NCBI GenBank assembly: GCA_031270385.1
Contig: JAISXS010000085.1
Span: 1-7,789, forward strand
Length of the DNA stretch: 7,789 nucleotides
Direction of reading: 5' to 3'
DNA from: Puniceicoccales bacterium
GTDB lineage: Bacteria; Verrucomicrobiota; Verrucomicrobiia; Opitutales; JAIRKQ01
The notes beneath the pieces are model-generated. The model was not told the origin of the DNA and did not search any database. It was given only the letters and a program-made list of their open reading frames with translations. Within the stretch, counting starts at the first letter, position 1, and the number at the start of each line of letters is the position of its first letter. Both the position numbers and the translations under genes were made by a program. Shown here piece by piece: positions 1 through 6,976 of this stretch.

Positions 1-59
1 TCGATGTCATCTTCCTCGGTTTCGTTTCTCTTGCCCTCGTTCTAGAATTCCTTAGATAG
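1..59 (+). mobile_element. C-terminal end of an IS5-type transposase (partial, enters from outside the window)
   Basis: Frame 3 reads DVIFLGFVSLALVLEFLR and then a TAG stop at 57-59. The pattern of a short acidic start followed by IFLGF and an aliphatic stretch resembles the conserved tail of IS5-family DDE transposases, often written as RYDKLDxxFxAFxxLA. Only 18 residues are visible, so the family call rests on recollection of that tail. The rest of the element lies upstream. If it is real, the right end of the insertion sequence should lie shortly after the stop, about 60-75, where it would have cut the left arm of the palindromic repeat at 77-143. It could also be a chance reading frame. 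Confidence 0.5.
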
Positions 60-76
60 CGTTAACACGCCCTAGC

Positions 77-143
77 GATACTTGGCTGAAGAATTTTTCT
101 TTTTATAAGGAAAAACACGCTTTTCTTGGATGAAACAGATATA
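77..143. repeat. Left-truncated copy of the 105-bp palindromic repeat (copy 1)
   Basis: Bases 77-138 align without gaps to 355-416 of copy 3, with about 50 of 62 positions identical and an exact 19-base run CTTTTTATAAGGAAAAACA (99-117 and 377-395). The right end finishes in GATATA at 138-143, matching the TATA tip of the family. By length, a full copy would begin near 39, inside the upstream transposase frame. The left arm is therefore missing, probably removed when that insertion sequence landed. Confidence 0.65.
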
Positions 144-194
144 AATGTGGCAAACGGTGAGCACTTGCAAGAATTTTACAATGCAACGACGCGC

Positions 195-300
195 TATAGT
201 CGTCTTGCTTGACAAAAGCATTCCAGTGCAACGACGTACCAATGGAAGATTAATGCTTTTATGGAAAAGCGGTATGCTTTTTTCATAAAAACATGAATCT
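195..300. repeat. Full-length copy of the palindromic repeat, MITE-like (copy 2)
   Basis: The first 31 bases (195-225) match 7496-7526, downstream of the gene block, at 29 of 31 positions and in the same orientation. The left arm begins TATAGTCGTCTTGCTTGAC and ends AAAAGCAT at 221. The right arm starts ATGCTTTTTTCA at 274. Arm spacing is 79 nt here and 78 in copies 3 and 4. The outer half of the right arm no longer pairs, so this copy is decayed. A small internal hairpin GCTTTT(atgg)AAAAGC sits at 255-270. Confidence 0.7.
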
Positions 301-316
301 TTCCGTCAAATATCGT

Positions 317-421
317 TATAGCTGTCACGTTCGATAAGGGCATTCTAATTCAATGATATTTGGCGAGGAAATTTTCCTTTTTATAAGGAAAAACATGCCT
401 TTCTCAGATGGAACAGCTGTG
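317..421. repeat. Full-length copy of the palindromic repeat, MITE-like (copy 3)
   Basis: This 105-bp unit has a left arm at 317-343 (TATAGCTGTC...GGGCAT) and a right arm at 395-421 (ATGCCTTTCT...ACAGCTGTG). AGCTGT at 320-325 pairs fully with ACAGCT at 413-418, and GGCAT at the inner end pairs with ATGCC. The centre is a second hairpin, TTTTCCTT(tttat)AAGGAAAA, at about 372-392. Total length equals copy 4 exactly although much of the sequence differs. The short reading frame starting at 353 lies across this repeat and is not a gene. Confidence 0.72.
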
Positions 422-427
422 CCGTCG

Positions 428-478
428 AGATTTTCGTTTTTTGGAATAGGGGGTGTGCTTTTCTTGGGGGAGACTATA
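428..478. repeat. Partial copy of the palindromic repeat, right half (copy 5)
   Basis: Bases 428-467 resemble 7547-7586 of copy 4: both contain AGATTT, a TTTTTTGGAATA run, then GTGCTTTTCTT or ATGCTTTTCTC. The right end reads GGGGGAGACTATA and stops at 478. Its reverse complement begins TATAGTC, the family's left tip. The missing left half would overlap copy 3, which suggests insertion into, or unequal recombination with, that copy. Confidence 0.6.
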
Positions 479-481
479 TCC

Positions 482-528
482 CCATGGACGGGTCCTGTCA
501 GCAAAAGGCAGCACCGTCACGTCCAAGG
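482..528 (+). other. Long imperfect hairpin upstream of leuS
   Basis: The outer stem CCATGGACG (482-490) pairs with CGTCCAAGG (520-528) with one A-A mismatch. Inside it, GGT (491-493) pairs with ACC (513-515), and CTGTC (495-499) pairs with GGCAG (507-511) through one T-G wobble around the loop AGCAAAA. GTCA (516-519) is a bulge. No T-run follows, so it is not an intrinsic terminator. It differs in sequence from the palindromic repeats. It could be a leader structure for the operon, part of a small RNA or a DNA palindrome. I recognise no known riboswitch or ncRNA family. Confidence 0.45.
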
Positions 529-656
529 AAGTAATTTCATTCAGTCAAAAAACAATTTTAAAACTTTTTCCACCTTACGATACTACCGCTAAGAACGTGT
601 AACACAAACACAATAAAATTCTTGATTAAAATGGATATTGTGCTTACCTCCAGGGT

Positions 657-3227
657 GTGCACAGCGGTTGTAAAAGATACGATTTCAAAAAAATTGAAAC
701 CTTTTGGCAAAAATTTTGGGATGATAATAAAACGTTCTCCGTAAAAAAAAATTTTTCAAAGAAGAAATATTACGTCCTCGACATGTTTCCATACCCTTCT
801 GGGGCCGGGCTTCACATCGGTCATCCGGAGGGATATACGGCTTCGGACATCCTAGCGAGGTACAAAAAGGCAACGGGACACAATGTCTTGCATCCAATGG
901 GGTGGGACGCATTTGGGTTGCCTGCTGAACAACACGCCGTAAATACCGGAATTCCGCCGGCAGAAAATACCGCCAAAAACATAGAAATTTTCAGGAGACA
1001 AATAAAGCGCATCGGGTTTGCCATTGACTGGGACAGGGAAATCAATACCACGGACCCGAAGTATTTCAAATGGACGCAGTGGATATTTTTGCAGCTCTTT
1101 AAGCACGGATTGGCCTACATTGATGAACGACCAGTTTGGTGGTGCGAGGATTTAAAGGCGGTCTTGGCAAACGAAGAGGTGATCAACGGACGATCCGAAC
1201 GTGGAAATTTCCCAGTACAGCGAAAAAATTTGCGCCAATGGGTGCTAAGGATTACAAAATATGCCGACAAATTGCTAGAAGGACTGGAGGACATCGATTG
1301 GCCAGATTCCACGAAGCGTCAGCAAGTTGCGTGGATCGGAAAGTCGGATGGCGCGAATGTGCGCTTTAAAGTTGACGGCCACAATGAGCAAATTGAAGTG
1401 TACACAACACGGCCGGATACTCTTTTCGGAGCGACGTATCTTGCGCTCGCTCCGGAACACCCACTCCTCGAAAAAATCGTTGATTCAAAGTTTGCCGATT
1501 GCGTGAAAAAATATTGCGAAGCTAGCAAAGCGAAAAGTGATCTCGAGAGAACTGATTTAGCGAAAGTGAAGACCGGAGTTCCAACTGGCGCCCATGCCAT
1601 AAACCCGGTAAACGACAGGCGCATAGAAATTTGGGTTGCGGATTATGTGCTCATAAACTATGGCAGCGGCGCGATAATGGCAGTCCCAGCGCACGATGAG
1701 AGGGATTACGAATTTGCCAAACAGCATGGTATCCCAATAATCCGAGTGATCGACGGTGGAGATGGTGAATTACCGTACGCCGGAGATGGGATCTTGGTGA
1801 ATTCCGGAGAGTTCACTGGCACGCATTCCAACGACGGCAAACGTGGGATCGTTACGATGCTGCAACAGTCATTGCAGGGGGATTTTGCCGTAAACTATAA
1901 GTTGCGCGACTGGCTATTTTCCAGACAAAGATATTGGGGCGAACCAATTCCAATCGTTTGGATTTCCAAAGATAACTATGAACAGGTAGCAGCAAATCCG
2001 CGATCGTGTTCCCGTGAATTTTTACCTGATGAGCCGGTTTTTTACGAAAAAAATGAAGTACAATACTATGCATTACCGCTGTGTTTCGAGCATCTGCCTC
2101 TGACGCTACCGGAAATAAAAAATTATTTGCCGTCCTCGGACGGAGAGAGTCCGCTTTCCAATGCCGAACAATGGCTGAACGTCCGCATAAATATCGAAAG
2201 TGGGGAAATAGTTTCAGCACAAAATCCGGATGGCGATGGTAATGCGTGGATTTCAGGCCGCAGAGAGACAAATACAATGCCACAGTGGGCTGGCTCCTGC
2301 TGGTATTACCTCCGTTACATGTCCCCGCAATGCGAAACGGAACTGGTTGACCCGGACGCGGCAAATTACTGGCAGGCTCCAGATTTTTACATAGGCGGCG
2401 CAGAACACGCAGTCCTACACTTGCTGTACGCCCGATTTTGGCATAGATTTTTGTTCGATATAGGTGCTATCAATACCGGCAAAGAACCGTTTCAGCGGCT
2501 TTTTCACCAGGGAATCATCCTCGGCGAAGATGGCACAAAAATGTCAAAAAGCAGGGGAAATGTCGTCAATCCAGATGAAATTATTTCTGCATACGGCGCA
2601 GATGCGTTGCGGCTATACGAAATGTTCCTAGGCCCGTTGGAAGCGATGAAGCCGTGGAATACGAACGGCATCGAAGGAGTTTCGCGTTTTTTGAAAAAAA
2701 CTTGGAACGCATTCATCGACGACGACGGAAATGTAAAAGTTTTTCATGAAAACATGCCGACGGAATGCCAGAGCATTATGAATGAAACCATTCGGAAAGT
2801 TGGCAGTGACATCGAAGGGCTGAAGTTCAATACTGCAATTTCGCAGATGATGATCTGTTTGAATTCAGTGCATGCGGCAGGCGGTTTCGACAAAGCCTCC
2901 GCCGAAAACTTTGTCAAGATTTTGGGGCCGTTTGCCCCGCACATCTGCGAAGAGTTATGGGCGAGAATTGGGAACACAGGAAGCGTGTCCGATAGCGCCT
3001 GGCCAATTTATGACGCAACAAAGATCGATTCCGAATACCGTAGAATTATAGTACAGGTGAATGGCAAGGTTAGATCAGAATGTTCGGTAGAAAGCATAGA
3101 TATAGAGGAGGACAGAGTTTTTGCACTGGCGATGGCGGATCCGAGTGTAGCAAAACACATTTCCGGGAAAAATATCGTGAAAAAAATTTATGTGAAAGGA
3201 AAGGTCGTTAACTTTGTCGTAGAATAA
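657..3227 (+). CDS. leuS: Leucyl-tRNA synthetase
   Basis: Class Ia aminoacyl-tRNA synthetase that charges tRNA-Leu with leucine in the cytoplasm; 856 residues, close to the usual bacterial length of about 860. Visible marks: HIGH at 53-56; the CP1 editing domain with TTRPDT at 250-255 and VPAHDERD at 343-350, whose Asp is the conserved editing residue; GRRETNTMPQWAGSCWYY; KMSKS at 628-632; and the leucine-specific C-terminal module (VNGKVR, IYVKGKVVNFVV). The Zn-1 region keeps one Cys (163), but GRSERGN replaces the usual CxxC pair, a variant found in several phyla. The start is GTG at 657: an in-frame stop at 627 rules out an upstream start, and the next in-frame Met is in LDMFPYP. There is no useful Shine-Dalgarno sequence; the AGG at 652-654 is too close. 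First gene of the operon; the permease follows after 5 bp. Confidence 0.97.
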   Translation: MHSGCKRYDFKKIETFWQKFWDDNKTFSVKKNFSKKKYYVLDMFPYPSGAGLHIGHPEGYTASDILARYKKATGHNVLHPMGWDAFGLPAEQHAVNTGIPPAENTAKNIEIFRRQIKRIGFAIDWDREINTTDPKYFKWTQWIFLQLFKHGLAYIDERPVWWCEDLKAVLANEEVINGRSERGNFPVQRKNLRQWVLRITKYADKLLEGLEDIDWPDSTKRQQVAWIGKSDGANVRFKVDGHNEQIEVYTTRPDTLFGATYLALAPEHPLLEKIVDSKFADCVKKYCEASKAKSDLERTDLAKVKTGVPTGAHAINPVNDRRIEIWVADYVLINYGSGAIMAVPAHDERDYEFAKQHGIPIIRVIDGGDGELPYAGDGILVNSGEFTGTHSNDGKRGIVTMLQQSLQGDFAVNYKLRDWLFSRQRYWGEPIPIVWISKDNYEQVAANPRSCSREFLPDEPVFYEKNEVQYYALPLCFEHLPLTLPEIKNYLPSSDGESPLSNAEQWLNVRINIESGEIVSAQNPDGDGNAWISGRRETNTMPQWAGSCWYYLRYMSPQCETELVDPDAANYWQAPDFYIGGAEHAVLHLLYARFWHRFLFDIGAINTGKEPFQRLFHQGIILGEDGTKMSKSRGNVVNPDEIISAYGADALRLYEMFLGPLEAMKPWNTNGIEGVSRFLKKTWNAFIDDDGNVKVFHENMPTECQSIMNETIRKVGSDIEGLKFNTAISQMMICLNSVHAAGGFDKASAENFVKILGPFAPHICEELWARIGNTGSVSDSAWPIYDATKIDSEYRRIIVQVNGKVRSECSVESIDIEEDRVFALAMADPSVAKHISGKNIVKKIYVKGKVVNFVVE

Positions 3228-3232
3228 ATTTA

Positions 3233-4375
3233 GTGAAGTTGTACGCTAGACACATCTTTTTTGAAACGCTTGTCTCGTGCGCCGCCGCCGTTACGCTATT
3301 TGTTGGGATATTGTTGGCAGCGAACGCCATGCGGGACATAGTTGAGTGGATCACCCTCGGTCGACTGACATTTCCGGAGACATTAAGGATTTTAGGAATT
3401 TTGATGCCATCGGCTGTGTCGTATGCTTTGCCACTCGGAATGATGACGGGCATATTAGTAGTCATCGGACGAATGTCGTCACAGAATGAAATTTTAGCGA
3501 TGAAAACCGTCGGCATCGGATTAATGGGGATTTCGTGGCCAATTTTTCTGCTATCCGCCGTGTGTGCGGTACTCTCTGCATACATTAACCTCTACCATGC
3601 GCCGGATTCGGTTAGCAGATACCGGAAAGCTTTCCGCCAAGTGTTGAGGGAAAATCCCATGCGATTCATTGTTCCAAGGACGTTCAACCACTACTTTAGG
3701 GGATATGTGATATACGTTGACAGTTTGAAAAACGGAAAATTCAACACTATGAAAATTTGGCAATTTACCTGCAACGATCAACCGCATACCTACATCACCG
3801 CAGAAAGCGGGGAGATAAACTTCGACGAAACGTCGGAGACATTTTTATTAAAATTGCACAACGGTACCGCCGAAAATTTCGATGACGAAATTTCGTATTC
3901 TGAAATAAAAAGTCCGCAGATCATATCGTTTAAAGACGTGTCCGTCAGCATCCCGTCGAGTGAAATCCTCGAAACACAACGTGAGTCTACGAAAAAATTG
4001 CATCACATGCTGTTAAATGATTTATTGGCGGCAAAAATGGAATTAGACGAAAAGAAATCGGAGCTGCAAAGCAGTGAAATTAAGCACAGAAAAACACTGA
4101 TAGATATGCAAATTAACACATACATTGCCAATGCGGTAGGAATTTTTGTCATGGCATTGCTTGCAATCCCACTCGGGATTGCCACGCATCGTTCGGACAC
4201 TGCACTAAACGCTGCCATCGCATTATTCCTGTGCCTGGCATACTATTTTGCCATGGTAATATTCTCGCTGCTCGGGGAAAACACATGGCTTCGTCCGGAC
4301 ATTTTGGTTTGGACGCCAAATCTTGTATTGCTAGCGGTTGGATTTTCACTATTCAATCGCGCCTTGCAGCACTGA
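3233..4375 (+). CDS. LptF/LptG (YjgP/YjgQ) family permease of LPS export
   Basis: Inner-membrane permease family that, with LptB ATPase and LptC, extracts lipopolysaccharide for transport to the outer membrane. The 380 residues show the family layout: three N-terminal membrane segments (about 11-32, 52-80, 95-120), a soluble, mostly beta periplasmic part (about 125-250), a charged stretch (265-290), and three C-terminal segments (about 297-317, 324-347, 356-376). GRMSSQNEILAMKTVGI at 79-95 matches the characteristic cytoplasmic loop of the family (GRLSADSE...LRASGI type), and the AIPLGI near 311-316 is also typical. LptF and LptG cannot be told apart here. The start is GTG at 3233, 5 bp after leuS and without a Shine-Dalgarno sequence. 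The stop TGA shares its A with the ATG of the next gene, indicating coupled translation. Confidence 0.88.
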   Translation: MKLYARHIFFETLVSCAAAVTLFVGILLAANAMRDIVEWITLGRLTFPETLRILGILMPSAVSYALPLGMMTGILVVIGRMSSQNEILAMKTVGIGLMGISWPIFLLSAVCAVLSAYINLYHAPDSVSRYRKAFRQVLRENPMRFIVPRTFNHYFRGYVIYVDSLKNGKFNTMKIWQFTCNDQPHTYITAESGEINFDETSETFLLKLHNGTAENFDDEISYSEIKSPQIISFKDVSVSIPSSEILETQRESTKKLHHMLLNDLLAAKMELDEKKSELQSSEIKHRKTLIDMQINTYIANAVGIFVMALLAIPLGIATHRSDTALNAAIALFLCLAYYFAMVIFSLLGENTWLRPDILVWTPNLVLLAVGFSLFNRALQH

Positions 4376-5448
4376 TGGCAACAATAGATGAAATTTTCAA
4401 TCCGATAAAGACAAAACGGGTGGTGGTCGGCCTCGACGGGTTTATCGACACCATAGCCCATGCTGTGGACGTCCGCAGTGGGAGTCATTACAAGCGCATC
4501 GATACAATTTCGGATTTTGGCAATCGCATTGTCTCTGCCGCTGGGAAAAGTGCAAACATCGAACTGGTTCCGCTGGACAAAAAAATCGGTGGTAACGGGC
4601 CGTTACTCGCCAAATCTTTGTTCACACTTGGGGCAAATGTTCGTTACATCGGGACATTGGGAGATTGCGAGGACAACGTTTTTAAGAGCTTTGCGGCATG
4701 GACTAATGCCATTTCAATTGGAAATTACGGTGAGACCCGGGCGGTTGAATTTTTTGATGGCAAAATTTTATTCGGGGAAATGTTGCCACTGCTGGATGCG
4801 TCGCTGGAAAATTTACTGGAAAAAATATCGAAATCTGATTTCACAGGTCTTATCGACGGATGCGACGCCGTTGCCCTCGCGAATTGGACGATGATGCCGC
4901 ACATGTCCGCCATCGCAAAATTTTTGGCCGATGAAATTTTGCCGGTGTGTTCACAGGCGGAGCGTGTGTTTTTTTTCGACCTGGCCGATCCGGGGAAGAG
5001 AGAACTTTCGGAATTGGCAGAGTTTTTGCAGATCATCCGCTCATTTGAAAAATTTGGACACTCGATTTTGGGGCTAAATATTAGTGAGGCGCAACACGTT
5101 CTGCGGGCAACGGGTGAAAAATTCACCATCGAGGAAACCGGTGAAAAAATGCTGTGGGCAACGGAACGTCTACAAAAAAACCTGCAAATATCGGTCATTT
5201 TTGTCCACGGACTCAAAATTTTTTCCGCCGCAACTAAGGAAAAATCTTGTCTAACTAGTGGATACTTCGTAGAAAACCCGAAGGTTTCCACTGGGGCAGG
5301 CGATCACTGCAACGGGGGATTTTTGGCAGCGCATCTGTGTGGAGGAGATATAGATTTTGCTGCTAATTTTGCCGCGGCGACGGCAGCGTTCTTCGTTGAA
5401 ACCGGCCGATCACCGTGTGTCGCCGATATAAAAATTTTAAAGCAATGA
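4375..5448 (+). CDS. PfkB (ribokinase-like) family sugar kinase, substrate unknown
   Basis: Predicted cytoplasmic ATP-dependent kinase of the ribokinase/PfkB fold, 357 residues. The N-terminal strand VVVGLDGFID (17-25) and GGNGPLLA (72-79) match the substrate-binding part of the family. The C-terminal signature VSTGAGDHCNGGFLAA (304-319) contains the anion-hole GAGD with the presumed catalytic base Asp310. An upstream in-frame extension to 4231 is possible, but it would lie wholly inside the permease gene. ATG at 4375, overlapping the permease stop by one base, fits the family length and gives a sensible N-terminus. The gene ends in an ATGA overlap with tmk. Phosphofructokinase, ribokinase, adenosine kinase or another sugar kinase are all possible; the context does not decide. 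A link to the preceding LPS permease is only a guess. Confidence 0.85.
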   Translation: MATIDEIFNPIKTKRVVVGLDGFIDTIAHAVDVRSGSHYKRIDTISDFGNRIVSAAGKSANIELVPLDKKIGGNGPLLAKSLFTLGANVRYIGTLGDCEDNVFKSFAAWTNAISIGNYGETRAVEFFDGKILFGEMLPLLDASLENLLEKISKSDFTGLIDGCDAVALANWTMMPHMSAIAKFLADEILPVCSQAERVFFFDLADPGKRELSELAEFLQIIRSFEKFGHSILGLNISEAQHVLRATGEKFTIEETGEKMLWATERLQKNLQISVIFVHGLKIFSAATKEKSCLTSGYFVENPKVSTGAGDHCNGGFLAAHLCGGDIDFAANFAAATAAFFVETGRSPCVADIKILKQ

Positions 5449-6074
5449 GTGGTATATTCGTCACATTCGAGGGAATTGAGGGCTGTGGTAAAAGCACGCA
5501 GTTGGCTCTGCTGGCAAATTGGTTGCGTGGGAATGGTCGCGAGGTTGTAACAACCAGGGAACCGGGTGGCACGGAGGTTGGAGAAAAAATTCGTGCCATA
5601 TTGCAGGCAGGCAATAGTGGGGATGTCTTTTCTGAACGGACAGAAATACTCCTCTTTGAAGCTAGTCGAGCACAACATGTAAGAGAAAAAATTTTTCCCG
5701 CGTTGAAGGATAATAAAATTGTTCTTTGCGACAGGTTCGTCGACTCGACGGCAGTATATCAGGGTGCAGCCAGGGGGATCGGACATGATGTTGTGAAATT
5801 TTTGAATGATTTCGCATCACACGGTCGCTACCCGGATATGACAGTGTTTCTTGACATATCCATTGCCGCTAGCTTTGGCAGAATCGCTGCGCGCAGTAAC
5901 GGTCGGGATAGGATAGAACAAGAGGATGAACGATTTTTTAAGCGAGTGCGCAACCATTACCTGAAATTGGCCAGCGAAAATGCTAGATTTTTTACCGTTG
6001 CCGGCACTGCCACCGTCGAGGCAATTCATGAAAAAATAAGAAATGAATTTGCAGGAAAGTTTTTCAAAAATTGA
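5445..6074 (+). CDS. tmk: Thymidylate kinase (dTMP kinase)
   Basis: Phosphorylates dTMP to dTDP with ATP, the step feeding dTTP synthesis. The 209 residues match the family's length. Motifs in order: Walker A GIEGCGKST (10-18), TREPGG (37-42), the dTMP-binding DRF (96-98) followed by DSTAVYQGAARGI, and a LID-like segment GRDRIEQEDERFFKRVR (153-169) with arginines that fit the type II (E. coli-like) enzyme. The start at ATG 5445 is chosen over an in-frame start at 5415 because it places the beta strand IFVTFEG at the usual distance and forms the typical 4-nt ATGA overlap with the kinase gene. The last 32 bases overlap holB. tmk next to holB is a common bacterial pairing. Confidence 0.96.
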   Translation: MSGIFVTFEGIEGCGKSTQLALLANWLRGNGREVVTTREPGGTEVGEKIRAILQAGNSGDVFSERTEILLFEASRAQHVREKIFPALKDNKIVLCDRFVDSTAVYQGAARGIGHDVVKFLNDFASHGRYPDMTVFLDISIAASFGRIAARSNGRDRIEQEDERFFKRVRNHYLKLASENARFFTVAGTATVEAIHEKIRNEFAGKFFKN

Positions 6075-6927
6075 ACATCAGAAAGGATTCGTTTCTCTGC
6101 TAGAGTCGTGTGAACGCGGGACGTTGCCAAATTCTAATCTCATCATCTGCGAAAATACAAAAATTTGCAGCGCCGTAATTACGCACATCGCTAAAAAAAT
6201 TCTTTCCGTTGGGCGATTGGAGAACTGTGCGGACTTTTTCACAATTCGCCCATCGGGAACTATGCTTCAAATATCGGCTGATCAGATCAGGGAATTGCGC
6301 GAAAAGATTTACCTGTCTCCGAGATCTTGTCCCCAAAAATTCGTGGCAATTTTTTCCGTGGAACGCATGCACAATGCCGCGGCAAACGCATTTTTAAAGA
6401 CATTGGAAGAGCCGCCACTGGACACTGTAATATTTTTGACATCCGCAAAACTCCATGCCATTTTACCAACGATTTCCGGGAGATGCGCGATAACACGCAT
6501 CGCTTCCTGCCACGCGCACATTGAAAGCGAAGAAATCCGCAATTGGATCGCCAATTATTCCGCATGGCTTGCGCTGCTGTTCGGTGACCAGCGCGATTCA
6601 AACAATCACACGATAATGCAGATGTATTCATTGCTCACACAGCTAGAAACCATCAGCAATGACTTGGCAAAAGATTGTACCGACGTGGAAAACACAGATG
6701 GCGAGATTTCTGGGAAAAGGGAAATTTACAACGAATTGTTTCTGAAAATTGAAATCGCAACATCGAAGTTTTTCGAAACAAACTTGGAATACATAAACTT
6801 ATTTGCAAAAATTATCCGAAAACTGGAGTCAAAAGTATCTCTCGTCGCTCTAAACGTGAATTTTATGGCATGCGTTGAGGCATTTTTGATAGAAATTTTT
6901 TCCGACGTCCTTAGAGTCCGAGCCTAG
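6043..6927 (+). CDS. holB: DNA polymerase III delta-prime subunit (clamp loader)
   Basis: Subunit of the clamp-loader complex that opens the beta clamp at replication forks. The 294 residues are shorter than E. coli delta-prime (334). The middle is diagnostic: SADQIRELREKIYLSP (78-93), then ERMHNAAANAFLKTLEEPP (107-125), TVIFLTSA (128-135) and ILPTISGRC (140-148). There is no Walker A motif in the N-terminal part, as expected for delta-prime, which does not hydrolyse ATP, and no clear zinc module. The SRC motif is GRC here: the arginine is kept and the serine lost. The region after about residue 160 is poorly conserved and helical. The start is ATG 6043, the first start after an in-frame stop at 6037, which gives a 32-nt overlap with tmk. 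A diverged gamma/tau-like protein is less likely because the nucleotide site is absent. Confidence 0.85.
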   Translation: MNLQESFSKIEHQKGFVSLLESCERGTLPNSNLIICENTKICSAVITHIAKKILSVGRLENCADFFTIRPSGTMLQISADQIRELREKIYLSPRSCPQKFVAIFSVERMHNAAANAFLKTLEEPPLDTVIFLTSAKLHAILPTISGRCAITRIASCHAHIESEEIRNWIANYSAWLALLFGDQRDSNNHTIMQMYSLLTQLETISNDLAKDCTDVENTDGEISGKREIYNELFLKIEIATSKFFETNLEYINLFAKIIRKLESKVSLVALNVNFMACVEAFLIEIFSDVLRVRA

Positions 6928-6967
6928 CTTATTTCTGAAGGCGCAAGTTTATTAAAAATTTTCAATT

Positions 6968-6973
6968 GGAGGG
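6968..6973 (+). promoter_or_regulatory. Shine-Dalgarno sequence of the nitroreductase gene
   Basis: GGAGGG lies three bases before the ATG at 6977. It is the only strong Shine-Dalgarno sequence before any gene in the window and fixes the start. The upstream gene ends 49 bp before this ATG, so this gene is translated independently rather than by coupling. Confidence 0.8.
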
Positions 6974-6976
6974 TTT

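Larger units (their letters stand above)
60..656. other. Repeat-rich intergenic region without a credible gene
   Basis: This 597-bp stretch has no convincing coding sequence. It holds four copies or partial copies of a 105-bp palindromic repeat (77-143, 195-300, 317-421, 428-478) and one unrelated long hairpin (482-528). The remaining 128 bases before leuS contain no promoter I can defend. TAAAAT at 627-632 could serve as a -10 box, but nothing like TTGACA stands 16-18 bp upstream. TTGACA occurs at 209-214 without a matching -10 box. The leuS operon promoter presumably lies in this region, possibly inside a repeat. Confidence 0.7.

Noticed and set aside
209..237. TTGACA at 209-214 as a -35 promoter box
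   Set aside because: No -10-like hexamer stands 16-18 bp downstream, and the bases belong to the left arm of repeat copy 2.
195..478. The cluster of repeats as a CRISPR array
   Set aside because: The units are long imperfect palindromes of about 105 bp, diverged from each other and overlapping, without regular short repeats and unique spacers, and no cas gene is nearby.
465..483. GGGG...CCCC hairpin as an intrinsic terminator of the upstream insertion sequence
   Set aside because: The stem is only four G-C pairs with a 9-nt loop, no T-run follows, and it competes with the stronger 482-528 hairpin.
482..528. The hairpin as a small signal recognition particle RNA
   Set aside because: It has loosely similar GTC and AGGCAGC fragments, but the conserved GGAA tetraloop and the symmetric internal loop of SRP domain IV are absent.
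353..592. A 79-codon forward reading frame before leuS
   Set aside because: It lies across two repeat copies and a hairpin, has low-complexity Phe-rich content from the repeat, no Shine-Dalgarno sequence and no recognisable domain.
743..751. Run of nine A bases early in leuS as a programmed frameshift site
   Set aside because: The reading frame is continuous and conserved on both sides (KKNFSKKKYYVLDMFPYP), so no shift is needed; the run is only a possible slippage spot.
1852..2364. A 170-codon reverse reading frame inside leuS
   Set aside because: It is fully antisense to conserved leuS sequence, with no motif and no start signal.
4725..5291. A 188-codon reverse reading frame inside the PfkB kinase gene
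   Set aside because: It is antisense to a well-supported gene, and its composition is what the reverse complement of that gene would give. It shows no family motif.
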